DNA of 64,000 bases, from the NCBI GenBank assembly GCA_047631555.1, contig JBLHZY010000002.1, forward strand, positions 868,001 to 932,000, given 5' to 3'. Origin of the DNA: JBLHZY01 sp047631555 (GTDB taxonomy: Bacteria > Pseudomonadota > Alphaproteobacteria > Rhodobacterales > Rhodobacteraceae). A model generated the notes under the pieces. That model saw only the letters and a list, made by a program, of their open reading frames with translations, was not told the origin of the DNA and searched no databases. Shown here piece by piece: positions 17,640 to 27,189 of this stretch. Each line of letters opens with the position of its first letter. The stretch's first letter is position 1. The translations under genes were made by a program, and so were the position numbers.

Positions 17640-18428
17640 TTAGCGCGAAAATCTATCCCAATAATCTTTGACCCATTTCACTGGGAAAAAGCCAAATTTT
17701 TCGGGGCTGCCCCAGCGCTGAAACGGCTTACCGGAGACGTCCTCAGGATCAGGAACACCGTGAAACGCGACAATATAAGCTTCTTTTGGATGGGGGACCG
17801 GCCGAAAAAGGTTAACAGGTACATGCCAACAGAGGCTTTTCTTGAAGCTCAGAACCCAAGGCTGAGGCCAGAATTTTCGGTTTTCGGCGTAATGATGGAT
17901 GAATGCTTGGTCGTTTATATAGGGCTTCAAGGCCGCCCAATCGGATCCTTCGAAGGCCCTCCAAATTTGCCCCTGTTCTCCTGCGCGAAAACCAACGACT
18001 GAGCTGTTTGAAAGCCGCTCATTGTTCCAGATTTTCGGAAACCAGCGCTCAAGTGAGTCGTGCCAATCGTGAATGATGTGTAGGCCCGGTTCGGCCAAAA
18101 TGTGATCCACAAGCGGGCCAAGATCTTGGATGATCACTACATCCACATCAATCATGATGATCGGCGTGCCATCCTCAAACAGTCCGGGCTGAAAAGCCGC
18201 TAGTTTGGGCCACATGCCGGGCACCCAATGCTTTTTGGGAAGGGTGAATTTGGGCGAAGGAATGATCTCGATCCCGGCCAAAAGCCCATCTGGTTCATCT
18301 GTGATACACGCCAAGCGAAAAGGGCGATCCATCAATGCGCTCAGCGCACGAAAAAGCGTGTTTGTATAAAGCGTCGGATAACCTTCGCCCCATTTTAGGC
18401 AAACGAAAACGGGGGTTTGGTCAATCAT
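17640..18428 (-). CDS. glycosyltransferase-like protein
   Basis: Protein of 262 residues. The segment IIMIDVDVVI at 90-99 contains a DxD motif (D94, D96), and the N-terminal VFVCLKWGEGYPTLYTNTLFRAL resembles nucleotide-sugar binding folds. Aromatic-rich WF/W segments follow. This fits a GT-A-type glycosyltransferase acting on a surface polysaccharide or protein, but no specific family is clear. It is less GC-rich and richer in Trp/Phe/Lys than its neighbours, which may mean acquisition by transfer. It lies 28 nt downstream... on the minus strand of maeB and could be read with it. Confidence 0.65.
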   Translation of the reverse strand: MIDQTPVFVCLKWGEGYPTLYTNTLFRALSALMDRPFRLACITDEPDGLLAGIEIIPSPKFTLPKKHWVPGMWPKLAAFQPGLFEDGTPIIMIDVDVVIIQDLGPLVDHILAEPGLHIIHDWHDSLERWFPKIWNNERLSNSSVVGFRAGEQGQIWRAFEGSDWAALKPYINDQAFIHHYAENRKFWPQPWVLSFKKSLCWHVPVNLFRPVPHPKEAYIVAFHGVPDPEDVSGKPFQRWGSPEKFGFFPVKWVKDYWDRFSR

Positions 18429-18456
18429 ACATCAATCCTTGCGCGCTATTCTTGCG

Positions 18457-20736
18457 CTAACCGTAATGCGCGACCGGCGTGCCTGCAACGGCCGACATAT
18501 TCAGCAACCCGCGTGCTGTGATCGAGGGGGTTACGATATGCGCGCGATTGCCCATTCCCATCAGAATCGGCCCAACTTCAAGCCCGCCACCCTTCATTTT
18601 GAGGATATTGCGCACGCCGCTGGCCGCATCCGTATTGGCAAAGACCAGCACATTGGCCGGGCCGGTAAGGCGTGCATCGGGGAAGATGCGTTCGCGCAGA
18701 TCGGGGCTAAGGGCGGCATCGATATGCATCTCGCCCTCATAGGCAAACTCGCGCGGGGCAGCATCAAGGATCGCAAGTGCGCCGCGCATTCGCACGCCGG
18801 TATCACAGTCCAGATTGCCGAATTGCGAATGGCTACACAGGGCGATTTGCGGGATCACACCAAAGCGTTTTACGTGCCGCGCTGCGCCGATCACGGATTG
18901 TGCGATTTGCTCGGGCGTCGGCTCGGGATTGACATGCGTATCGGCGATAAACAGCGGCCCATCTTCCAATATCATCAGCGAGAGCGCGCCAACAGGATGC
19001 AGATCATCTGAGCCAAGCACTTGATTTACATAGTTAAGATGCCAAAGGAATTGGCCGAAGGTGCCGCAGATCAAACTATCTGCATCGCCGCGATGCACCA
19101 TCACGGCGCCAATTGCGGTTGTGTTGGTGCGCATCACGGCGCGGGCCAAATCTGGGGTCACGCCGCGGCGCGCCATGATCTTGTGATAGGTCTGCCAATA
19201 GTCGCGGTAGCGCGGATCGTTTTCGGGGTTCACGATCTCAAAATCGCGGCCCGGACGCACGGCCAATCCGGCGCGCTCAGCCCGCGCGGCGATGACTTCG
19301 GGGCGGCCGATCAGGATCGGTTTGTCGGTGGTTTCTTCGATCATCGCATTGGCGGCGCGCAGAACGCGTTCGTCCTCGCCCTCGGCAAAGACAATTTTGC
19401 GCTCGGCCATGGCGGCGGCGGCGAAAACCGGGCGCATCATCAGCGCGGACTTAAAGACCGAGCCATCAAGCCCCTCTTTATAGGCTTTCAAATCGGCCAA
19501 GGGGCGCGTGGCGACGCCCGTTTCCATTGCGGCCTTGGCCACGGCGCCCGCGACAACGCCCATAAGGCGTGGGTCAAACGGTTTGGGGATCAAATAATCG
19601 ACGCCAAAGGTCATCTGTTCGCCCTGATAGGCGGCGGCGGCTTCGGCGGAGGTTGTGACGCGGGCAAGGGCGGCGATACCCTCAATACAGGCGATCTGCA
19701 TCGCATCGTTAATCTCGCTCGCACCGACATCAAGCGCCCCGCGAAAGATAAAGGGAAAACACAGTACGTTATTGACTTGATTGGGATAATCCGAGCGGCC
19801 CGTGGCAATAATTGCGTCTGGCGCGACCTCGCGGATCGCTTCGGGCATGATCTCTGGGGTTGGGTTGGCGAGGGCGAAAATGATCGGCTGTTTGGACATT
19901 TTGGCGACCATCTCGGGCGTCAAAACACCGGGGCCAGAGAGGCCAAGGAACATATCCGCGCCCTCGATCACGTCTTTCAAAACGCGCTTGTCTGAAGCCT
20001 GTGCAAAGGCGGCTTTTTGCGGGGTCATCTCCGCAGCGCGGCCTTCATAAACGAGGCCCTCAATATCGCAGAGCCAGACGTTTTCGCGCTTTACCCCTAG
20101 TTTGAGCAGCATATTGAGGCAGGCGATGCCCGCCGCGCCGCCGCCGGTCGAGACGACCTTGATATCGCCGAAATCCTTGCCCGCAACGCGCAAAGCATTG
20201 GTCGCGGCGGCCCCAACAACGATCGCTGTGCCGTGCTGATCATCGTGAAAAACCGGGATGCCCATGCGCTCGCGGCAAATTTGTTCAACGATGAAACAAT
20301 CGGGGGCTTTGATGTCTTCGAGGTTGATCGCGCCGAAGGTCGGTTCGAGCGCGCAGACGATTTCAGCCAGCTTTACCGGGTCGTTTTCATTCAGCTCGAT
20401 ATCAAAGCAGTCGATATTGGCGAATTTTTTGAACAGGACGGCTTTGCCTTCCATCACCGGTTTGGCCGCCGCCGGGCCGATGTTGCCAAGGCCAAGAACT
20501 GCCGTTCCGTTGGTCACCACGGCGACCAGATTTCCGCGCGCAGTATAGCGGCTTGCAGTGGTCGGATCGGCCTTAATTTCAAGGCATGCCTCCGCCACGC
20601 CGGGGGAATAAGCGCGGCTCAGATCGCGCCCATTTGCCAGGGGTTTGGTGGCGCGGATCTCCAGTTTTCCGGGCTTTGGAAACTCGTGATAATCAAGGGC
20701 CTCTTGGCGCAGGCTTTCGCTTCTTAGATCGGTCAC
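18457..20736 (-). CDS. maeB: NADP-dependent malic enzyme with phosphotransacetylase-like domain
   Basis: Protein of 759 residues, the two-domain MaeB form. The N-terminal malic enzyme part has YSPGVAEAC, HDDQHGTA and the dinucleotide-binding STGGGAAGIA segment near 195; the C-terminal half (about 430-759) is phosphotransacetylase-like and regulatory in characterised homologues. It decarboxylates malate to pyruvate and makes NADPH. ATG at 20736. It is divergent from the nucleoside-salvage operon with a 228-bp spacer. Confidence 0.95.
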   Translation of the reverse strand: MTDLRSESLRQEALDYHEFPKPGKLEIRATKPLANGRDLSRAYSPGVAEACLEIKADPTTASRYTARGNLVAVVTNGTAVLGLGNIGPAAAKPVMEGKAVLFKKFANIDCFDIELNENDPVKLAEIVCALEPTFGAINLEDIKAPDCFIVEQICRERMGIPVFHDDQHGTAIVVGAAATNALRVAGKDFGDIKVVSTGGGAAGIACLNMLLKLGVKRENVWLCDIEGLVYEGRAAEMTPQKAAFAQASDKRVLKDVIEGADMFLGLSGPGVLTPEMVAKMSKQPIIFALANPTPEIMPEAIREVAPDAIIATGRSDYPNQVNNVLCFPFIFRGALDVGASEINDAMQIACIEGIAALARVTTSAEAAAAYQGEQMTFGVDYLIPKPFDPRLMGVVAGAVAKAAMETGVATRPLADLKAYKEGLDGSVFKSALMMRPVFAAAAMAERKIVFAEGEDERVLRAANAMIEETTDKPILIGRPEVIAARAERAGLAVRPGRDFEIVNPENDPRYRDYWQTYHKIMARRGVTPDLARAVMRTNTTAIGAVMVHRGDADSLICGTFGQFLWHLNYVNQVLGSDDLHPVGALSLMILEDGPLFIADTHVNPEPTPEQIAQSVIGAARHVKRFGVIPQIALCSHSQFGNLDCDTGVRMRGALAILDAAPREFAYEGEMHIDAALSPDLRERIFPDARLTGPANVLVFANTDAASGVRNILKMKGGGLEVGPILMGMGNRAHIVTPSITARGLLNMSAVAGTPVAHYG

Positions 20737-20964
20737 GATGGCTCTCCCGGAAAAGTGGTTTAGTATTAAACTATATTTTCTACTGCCCTTTTGAGCAAGG
20801 GCCTTCCCTCTGTCTGTGGGGCGATTCTGCCCTCTGTGGCAAGGGATCTTCGCAAATCGGCTAAGAGGGGCGCGATTCTCGCCGCGCTTTGGCCCGCTTG
20901 TGCTTGCAATCGCGCGCGCTCAGGATCATTCTTGGACCGGATAGTCAAAATTGAAGGTGTTGCT

Positions 20965-21375
20965 ATGTTGCTTGAAGATGCCGCGCGAGACATTCGTGAG
21001 CGCGCCTATGCACCCTATTCGAATTTCAAGGTAGGCGCAGCGCTGCGCACGGTTGGCGGCACGATCTATACCGGGGTCAACGTTGAAAATGTTGCCTATC
21101 CTGAAGGGACATGCGCCGAAGCGGGCGCGATTGCGGCGATGATTGCGGGCGGCGAGAGCGAGATTGCCGAAGTCTGCGTGATTGCTGAAAGCCCTTTGCC
21201 GGTTACGCCTTGCGGGGGCTGTCGCCAGAAGTTGCGCGAATTTGCCGGGCCAGAGGTGCGCGTCACGATGACGACCGTGGCGGGCAATAAGATGGTGATG
21301 TCCATGGCCGAGCTTTTGCCAGGCGCATTTACCCAAGAGAATTTCGGCGATGGCCAAGGCGGGGCGCATGACTGA
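20965..21375 (+). CDS. cdd: cytidine deaminase
   Basis: Protein of 136 residues, a homotetrameric-type zinc cytidine deaminase. The zinc and catalytic motif CAEAGAI (Cys, Ala, Glu) lies near residue 53 and the second zinc site TPCGGCRQ near 89. The start at 20965 follows TTGAAGG and gives the standard family length; upstream in-frame codons are not conserved-looking. It is the first gene of a five-gene salvage operon, with its stop overlapping the deoA start by 8 nt. Confidence 0.95.
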   Translation: MLLEDAARDIRERAYAPYSNFKVGAALRTVGGTIYTGVNVENVAYPEGTCAEAGAIAAMIAGGESEIAEVCVIAESPLPVTPCGGCRQKLREFAGPEVRVTMTTVAGNKMVMSMAELLPGAFTQENFGDGQGGAHD

Positions 21376-22687
21376 TTTTGATCCCCGTTTGATCCTTGCG
21401 CGCCTGCGTGATCGCGAGACCTTGAGCGAGGCGGAATTGCAATGGTTTGCCCAAGGGCTTGCCTCTGGCGCTGTTTCGGATGAGCAGGCGGGGGCTTTTG
21501 CCATGGCGGTTTTGCTCAATAAATTCAGCGATCCAGAGCGGGTTGCTTTGACTTTGGCGATGCGCGACAGCGGCGATGTTTTGCATTGGGATTTGCCCGG
21601 CCCTGCGATTGATAAACATTCAACGGGGGGCGTTGGCGATGCGGTTTCGCTTGTTCTTGCGCCGGCTTTGGCGGCGATGGGGGCCTATGTTCCGATGATT
21701 TCGGGGCGCGGGCTTGGCCATACGGGCGGCACTTTGGATAAGCTTGAGGCGATCCCGGGACTGAACACGGATGTGAGCGAGACGCGCTTTCGCGAGATTG
21801 TCTCGCAAGTTGGCTGCGCCATCGTTTCAGCGACGGGTGCGATGGCCCCGGCGGACAAGCGCTTGTATGCGATCCGCGATGTCACGGGGACGGTCGAGAG
21901 CATCGATTTGATCACCGCCTCAATCCTTTCCAAGAAGCTCGCCGCAGGGCTTGATGCCTTGATATTAGACGTAAAATGCGGCTCGGGCGCGTTTATGAAA
22001 ACCGCCGATGACGCGCGCGCTTTGGCGCAAAGTCTGGTGCGAACCGCCAACGATGCGGGCTGTAAAACGGCCGCTTTGATCACCGATATGAACCAGCCAT
22101 GCTGCCCAAGCCTTGGCAACGCTTTGGAGGTGATGGAGGTCATGGAGGTGCTCACATCGGGGGATGCATCGGGGCTTTTGTGCGATCTGACCTGCCGTTT
22201 GGGCGGGGTATTGCTGGTGCTTTCGGGGCAGGCCACGGATGCGGAGCAGGCCAGCGATCAGATGCGCGCAACGATTGCTGATGGTTCGGCTGCCGAGCGC
22301 TTTGGTCAGATGGTCAGCGCGCTTGGCGGGCCTGTGGATTTCGTTGAAAACTGGGCGGATCGTCTGCCCGCGGCGCATGTTGTGCAGGATTTGGCCGCGC
22401 CCCGGGCGGGATTTGTGCGGGCTATGGATGGGATGGCGATGGGCAATGCGGTTGTGCATCTGGGCGGCGGGCGGTTGCGCGCGGGCGCCAAGATTGATGC
22501 CTCTGTGGGCCTCTCCAACGTGGTTGCGCATGGGGTCGCGGTTGAGCGCGGCGCACCGCTTTGCCGCATACATGCAAGCTCCGAGGCGGCGGCTGCGCGC
22601 GCGGCGGACGCTGTGCTTGGTGCGATAGAAATTGGCGAGGATGCCCCTGCGCCCTTGCCGCTCATTCACGAGGTAATCCGCTCATGA
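21368..22687 (+). CDS. deoA: thymidine phosphorylase
   Basis: Protein of 439 residues. The glycine-rich KHSTGGVGD motif near residue 78 and SGRGLGHTGGTLDKLE near 111 are diagnostic for pyrimidine-nucleoside phosphorylases of the DeoA type. It cleaves thymidine or deoxyuridine to base and deoxyribose 1-phosphate. It starts inside the cdd stop region (ATG 21368) and ends in an ATGA overlap with deoB, which uses its sugar phosphate product. Confidence 0.96.
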   Translation: MTDFDPRLILARLRDRETLSEAELQWFAQGLASGAVSDEQAGAFAMAVLLNKFSDPERVALTLAMRDSGDVLHWDLPGPAIDKHSTGGVGDAVSLVLAPALAAMGAYVPMISGRGLGHTGGTLDKLEAIPGLNTDVSETRFREIVSQVGCAIVSATGAMAPADKRLYAIRDVTGTVESIDLITASILSKKLAAGLDALILDVKCGSGAFMKTADDARALAQSLVRTANDAGCKTAALITDMNQPCCPSLGNALEVMEVMEVLTSGDASGLLCDLTCRLGGVLLVLSGQATDAEQASDQMRATIADGSAAERFGQMVSALGGPVDFVENWADRLPAAHVVQDLAAPRAGFVRAMDGMAMGNAVVHLGGGRLRAGAKIDASVGLSNVVAHGVAVERGAPLCRIHASSEAAAARAADAVLGAIEIGEDAPAPLPLIHEVIRS

Positions 22688-23895
22688 GCCGCGCATTTTT
22701 GATTGTGATTGATTCCGTTGGCATTGGTGGCGCGCCGGATGCGGAGGCGTTCTTTAACGGCACTTTGCCCGATACGGGTTCCAATACGCTTGGCCATATC
22801 GCGCAGGCCTGTGCCGAGGGGCGCGCCGAAGAGGGGCGCAGCGGGCCGCTTCATTTGCCGCATCTTGCGGGGCTTGGGCTGGGCCATGCGATCAAAGCGG
22901 CGAGCGGGATGGAGCTGCCCGATTTGATGGCTGTGCCGACGGGCCTTTGGGCCGGCGCGACCGAGATCAGCCCCGGCAAGGATACGCCAACCGGGCATTG
23001 GGAATTGGCCGGCGTGCCTGTCCCTTGGGATTGGCATTATTTTCCGGATGAAAACCCCGCCTTCCCGCTCGATCTGATGGAACATGTGGCCCATGCGGCG
23101 GGCACAGGCGGCACGCTTGGCAATGTCCATGCGCCGGGCACTGCGATTATTGAGCGCGAGGCGGCGCGCCATATCAAAACCGGCTGGCCGATCTGTTATA
23201 CCTCGGCCGATAGCGTCTTTCAGATTGCTGCCCATGAAGAGCATTTCGGCCTTGATCGCCTGCGCAAGCTTTGCTCCGATATCGCGCCGACCTTGCACGC
23301 CATGCGCGTTGGCCGGGTGATTGCGCGCCCCTTTATCGGCTCTGAGGAAGAGGGCTATACCCGCACGCCAAACCGCCATGATTATGCCATCGCGCCGCCC
23401 GCGCCGACCCTTTGCGATTGGGCGCATGGCGCGGGGCGCAAAGTGTTCGCTATTGGCAAGATTGGCGATATTTTCTCAATGCGCGGGATTGATAATGTTC
23501 GAAAAGGACCAGACGCGGACCTGATGGAGCATCTGCTGGATGTGATGGAGGAGGCGCCCGAGGGCAGCTTTACTTTCGCCAATTTCGTTGAGTTCGATAG
23601 CCTCTATGGGCATCGGCGCGATATTTCGGGCTATGCGCGGCATCTGGAGTGGTTTGATGCGCAATTGGCCCGGGTTTTTGCGGCGGCGCGGACGGGCGAT
23701 CTGATCATCATCACCGCCGATCACGGCAATGATCCAAGCTGGTCCGGAACCGATCACACCCGCGAGCGTGTGCCTGTTTTGGGGCATGGATTGGGGCGCA
23801 AAGACATTGGCTTATGCGGCTTTGTTGATGTGGCCGCCAGCATCGCCACACATCTAAAAATACCGGCGCAAGGCCCGGGAAGGAGCTTTCTATGA
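22684..23895 (+). CDS. deoB: phosphopentomutase
   Basis: Protein of 403 residues of the alkaline-phosphatase superfamily. Metal-binding motifs are DSVGIGGAPD at the N-terminus, DTGSNTLGH, and ITADHGNDP near residue 340 with the final GHG. It interconverts (deoxy)ribose 1- and 5-phosphate. It is coupled by ATGA overlaps to deoA before it and add after it. Confidence 0.96.
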   Translation: MSRAFLIVIDSVGIGGAPDAEAFFNGTLPDTGSNTLGHIAQACAEGRAEEGRSGPLHLPHLAGLGLGHAIKAASGMELPDLMAVPTGLWAGATEISPGKDTPTGHWELAGVPVPWDWHYFPDENPAFPLDLMEHVAHAAGTGGTLGNVHAPGTAIIEREAARHIKTGWPICYTSADSVFQIAAHEEHFGLDRLRKLCSDIAPTLHAMRVGRVIARPFIGSEEEGYTRTPNRHDYAIAPPAPTLCDWAHGAGRKVFAIGKIGDIFSMRGIDNVRKGPDADLMEHLLDVMEEAPEGSFTFANFVEFDSLYGHRRDISGYARHLEWFDAQLARVFAAARTGDLIIITADHGNDPSWSGTDHTRERVPVLGHGLGRKDIGLCGFVDVAASIATHLKIPAQGPGRSFL

Positions 23896-24875
23896 GCGCA
23901 GGATCACTGCCCAAAATTGAGTTGCATATGCATCTTGAGGGCGCGGCCCCACCGGCCTTTATTCGCGGGCTTGCGCGGGAAAAATCGATCGATCTGTCGG
24001 GGATATTCGATGAGGATGGATCGTATAAATACAAAGACTTCTGGGATTTTCTTAAGGTCTATGAGGCGGCAACGGAAGTTTTGCAGAGCCCTGAGGATTT
24101 CAAACGGCTCACGCTCGCGGTGCTTGAAGAAAGCGCAGCAAGTGGCGTGATCTACACGGAAAGTTTCCTCTCGCCAGATTTCTGCGGCGGGCGTGATCTT
24201 GGGGCGTGGCGCGAATATTTGCATGCGATGCGCGAGGCCGCCGATGAGGCGCGCAAAGCAAGCGGCATTGAGATGCGCGGCATTGTCACCTGCATCCGCC
24301 ATTTTGGCCCCGAAAAGGCGCGCGAAACGGCGCGCTGCGCGATTGAAACCATGGGCGATTTTGTCACCGGGTTTGGCATGGGTGGCGACGAGAAAATGGG
24401 CGCCCAGAAGGATTTTCTCTATGCCTTTGATATGGCGCGCGAAGCGGGCCTGCGCCTGACCACCCATGCGGGCGAATGGGGCGGGCCTGAGAGCGTTCGT
24501 GATGCGATCCAGGACTTGCGGGTTGAGCGGATCGGCCATGGCGTTCGCGCGATTGAGGACCTCGCCCTTGTCGATGAGATCGCGCAAAAGGGCATCGTTT
24601 TGGAGGTCTGTCCCGGCTCCAATATCGCGCTTGGGCTTTATAAGGACTGGCGCGCGCATCCCATCGCTGAGCTGCGCAAACGCGGCTGTAAAGTCACCAT
24701 TTCGACCGATGATCCGCCGTTCTTTCACACCACGATGGAGCGCGAATTTGATCGGCTGGCGGATGCGACGGGCTGGGACGAGGCCGAATTCATCGCCATC
24801 AACAAAACAGCGGCAAACGCGGCCTTCTGCAATGAAGAAACCCGCGCCGCTCTGCTCAAGAAATTGGAAGCCTAG
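23892..24875 (+). CDS. add: adenosine deaminase
   Basis: Protein of 327 residues, TIM-barrel adenosine deaminase. Zinc ligands HMHLEGA appear near residue 14, THAGE (His and catalytic Glu) near 193-197, RIGHG near 214, and the STDDP motif near 274. It converts adenosine to inosine. It overlaps the deoB stop (ATGA) and is followed directly by upp. Adenine deaminases have similar sequences, so that alternative cannot be wholly excluded. Confidence 0.9.
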   Translation: MSAGSLPKIELHMHLEGAAPPAFIRGLAREKSIDLSGIFDEDGSYKYKDFWDFLKVYEAATEVLQSPEDFKRLTLAVLEESAASGVIYTESFLSPDFCGGRDLGAWREYLHAMREAADEARKASGIEMRGIVTCIRHFGPEKARETARCAIETMGDFVTGFGMGGDEKMGAQKDFLYAFDMAREAGLRLTTHAGEWGGPESVRDAIQDLRVERIGHGVRAIEDLALVDEIAQKGIVLEVCPGSNIALGLYKDWRAHPIAELRKRGCKVTISTDDPPFFHTTMEREFDRLADATGWDEAEFIAINKTAANAAFCNEETRAALLKKLEA

Positions 24876-25508
24876 ATGCAAGAACACCTGACAATCGTGA
24901 GCCATCCGCTGGTTCAGCACAAGCTGACCATCATGCGCGATGTTGAAACGCCAACAGCCGTTTTTCGCCAGCTTTTGCGCGAGATCAGCCAGCTTTTGGC
25001 CTATGAGATCACCCGCGGTTTGGAGATGACGACCAAGCGCATTCAAACGCCGGTAACCTCGATGGATGCGCCGACGTTGGCGGGCAAAAAGCTTGCGCTC
25101 ATCTCGATCCTGCGGGCGGGCAACGGGCTTTTGGACGGGGTGCTTGAGTTGATCCCCTCGGCGCGGGTTGGGTTTGTTGGCCTCTACCGGGACGAGGAAA
25201 CTTTGGAGCCGGTTGAGTATTATTTCAAGGTGCCAGAGGGGCTTGATGATCGGCTTGTGATTGCGGTTGATCCGATGTTGGCGACGGGCAATTCATCCGT
25301 TGCGGCGATTGATAAGCTGAAAGAAGCCGGGGCGACGAACATTCGATTCTTGTGCCTTTTGGCCGCGCCTGAGGGAATTGCGCGGATGAAAGAAGCCCAT
25401 CCAGACGTCCCAATCGTCACAGCAGCGGTAGACGAAAAGCTCAATGAGCATGGATATATTGTGCCGGGACTAGGGGATGCGGGTGATCGCATGTTTGGCA
25501 CTAAATAG
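24876..25508 (+). CDS. upp: uracil phosphoribosyltransferase
   Basis: Protein of 210 residues. The PRPP-binding loop reads VDPMLATGNS near residue 130, with SILRAGNGL earlier and the uracil-binding YIVPGLGDAGDR at the C-terminus. It converts uracil and PRPP to UMP. It begins immediately after the add stop codon (TAG-ATG) and closes the salvage operon; together the five genes turn cytidine, thymidine, deoxyuridine and adenosine into reusable bases and sugars. Confidence 0.97.
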   Translation: MQEHLTIVSHPLVQHKLTIMRDVETPTAVFRQLLREISQLLAYEITRGLEMTTKRIQTPVTSMDAPTLAGKKLALISILRAGNGLLDGVLELIPSARVGFVGLYRDEETLEPVEYYFKVPEGLDDRLVIAVDPMLATGNSSVAAIDKLKEAGATNIRFLCLLAAPEGIARMKEAHPDVPIVTAAVDEKLNEHGYIVPGLGDAGDRMFGTK

Positions 25509-25577
25509 GCGAAATCGACCTTTACTTATTGGGCATTATTCTGCATCCTGACACAATATTCTGTGTGGGGGCACATT

Positions 25578-27104
25578 ATGCAGACCATGAAGACGATTTC
25601 GAGCGCAGTTATCGCTCTAACACTAGGAATTTCGGGAGTGAGCGTCGGCTCATCGGCCCTTGCCAAGGCAAGCCCGCAGCCCGCTGAATTCCCGCCAGCA
25701 TCCTATACTGCCACGCAATATGTCGATAGCCAGGGCTGCGTATTTGTGCGCGCCGGCTTTGCGGGCAATGTTTCGTGGATCCCGCGGGTTTCGCGCAATC
25801 GCAAGCAGCTTTGCGGCTTTAAGCCATCAACGCCGGGTGCCGCCCAAGAGTTGGCCGCGCCAAAAGTTATTGTTGAGCCCAAAACTGCGCCCCAGCCCGC
25901 CGCCAAGCCCGCCGCAGCCCCTACGCGCGTTGCTGCCGCTGCGCCAAAACCCGTTGTGCGCGCCAAGCCAGTTGCTGCGCCAGCCGCCGCGCCTGCACGC
26001 ACCGAATTGAAGAAAACCAATTCGGGCTATGCGCCCTTTAGAGGCGCGCCGCTCAACACTGTTGCAACGATCACAACCCGTCCGGCCCGCATCACAGCGC
26101 CCGCCGCCCAAGCGCGCCCCGTTGCGCAGGTGCGTCAGCCTGTTCCCGTTGTTCGGATCGCACCCGAAGCGCCGGTTCGCCGCGTGCAAGCGCCGCGCCC
26201 TGCTGCGCCGCAAATGGCCGCCAATTGCGCCGGGCTTGATCCGCTCGCGCAGCGCTTGATGACAAGCCCAAGCGGCATGGCTGTTCGCTGCGGCCCGCAG
26301 GACAATTACACCATAGCCTATGTCGAGCGCACAGTGCCCGCCGGGACGATGGTGCGCACTGAAGCGGGCAAAACCTATCAAACGCGGGTTCCGACCAAGG
26401 TCCGAGTGCCGTCTGCTGTTTCGGCCTCGGTCATGGCGCCGCCTGCGCAATATGCCTCCGTTCGCACCGCAGAGCCTGTGGGCCTTACACCGCGCCAAGC
26501 CGCAACGATCAATGCGCAGCGCAAGGGCGCGGATATCAAGCCGCCTGCGGGCTATAAGCTGGCCTTTGAAGATGGGCGCTACAATCCAAATCGCGGGCTG
26601 CAAACGGCGCGCGGCAAAGCGGCGATGGATCTGATCTGGACACAGAGCGTTCCGCGCCAATTGATTGAGGTTCAGTCTGGTCGCGTGGTGACGAGCCTTT
26701 TCCCGAACCTGCGCTATCCATATCGCAGCTATGAAGCGCAGACGGCTGCCGGGGGCGCAGGTGGCAGCGTCTCCTCAATCACCTATTCCACCAAATCGCG
26801 CGCGCCGCAGCGGGTTCAGCAAGTGCGCCGCCAAGCGATTGCCGCGGTGCCAGCGCCACAACCTGCGCCCAAAGCCGCGGGCCATCGCTATGTTCAAATC
26901 GGCACCTTTGGCGAGCCGCAAAATGCAGAGCGTTCAGCGGCCAAGCTGCGCGCGATGGGCTATCCGGTGAGCTTTGCCAAGATCAGCAAGGGCGGCAAGC
27001 CGTTGCGCATCGTTCTGGCGGGACCGTTTGGCGCGCCAAGTGATGTAGCGGCTGCGCTGCAACGGGCGCGGGCGTCGGGCTTTCGGGATGCGTTCGCACG
27101 CTAG
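25578..27104 (+). CDS. secreted SPOR-domain protein with Ala/Pro-rich linker
   Basis: Protein of 508 residues. A signal peptide (about 1-31) ends near ALAKA. A low-complexity segment rich in Ala, Pro and Lys (about 85-225) follows, then a region of unknown fold, and a C-terminal SPOR domain (about 433-508: HRYVQIGTFGEPQNAERSAA and so on). SPOR domains bind denuded peptidoglycan at division sites. ATG 25578 follows GGGGGCACATT; an in-frame GTG at 25563 is possible. It is probably periplasmic and acts in cell division or cell-wall maintenance. Confidence 0.82.
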   Translation: MQTMKTISSAVIALTLGISGVSVGSSALAKASPQPAEFPPASYTATQYVDSQGCVFVRAGFAGNVSWIPRVSRNRKQLCGFKPSTPGAAQELAAPKVIVEPKTAPQPAAKPAAAPTRVAAAAPKPVVRAKPVAAPAAAPARTELKKTNSGYAPFRGAPLNTVATITTRPARITAPAAQARPVAQVRQPVPVVRIAPEAPVRRVQAPRPAAPQMAANCAGLDPLAQRLMTSPSGMAVRCGPQDNYTIAYVERTVPAGTMVRTEAGKTYQTRVPTKVRVPSAVSASVMAPPAQYASVRTAEPVGLTPRQAATINAQRKGADIKPPAGYKLAFEDGRYNPNRGLQTARGKAAMDLIWTQSVPRQLIEVQSGRVVTSLFPNLRYPYRSYEAQTAAGGAGGSVSSITYSTKSRAPQRVQQVRRQAIAAVPAPQPAPKAAGHRYVQIGTFGEPQNAERSAAKLRAMGYPVSFAKISKGGKPLRIVLAGPFGAPSDVAAALQRARASGFRDAFAR

Positions 27105-27125
27105 AGCGATCTATATATAAAGCAG

Positions 27126-27164
27126 AAGGCCCCGCACTTGCGCAAAGTGACGGGGCCTTTTCTT
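27126..27164 (+). terminator. terminator after SPOR gene
   Basis: AAGGCCCCG (27126-27134) pairs with CGGGGCCTT (27151-27159), with an inner CACTT/AAGTG stem, followed by TTCTTTT. It sits between two convergent genes. Confidence 0.85.
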
Positions 27165-27189
27165 TTGGGGGAGGGCGCGGTTTGGGCCG

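Noticed and set aside
22120..22160. Apparent repeat insertion in deoA (GAGGTGATGGAGGTCATGGAG)
   Set aside because: The DNA repeats, but the encoded VMEVMEVLT segment has the same length as the corresponding part of known DeoA from memory, so it is substitution, not insertion.
23904..25046. Long minus-strand open frame opposite add and upp
   Set aside because: Antisense to two well-identified salvage genes in a tight operon.
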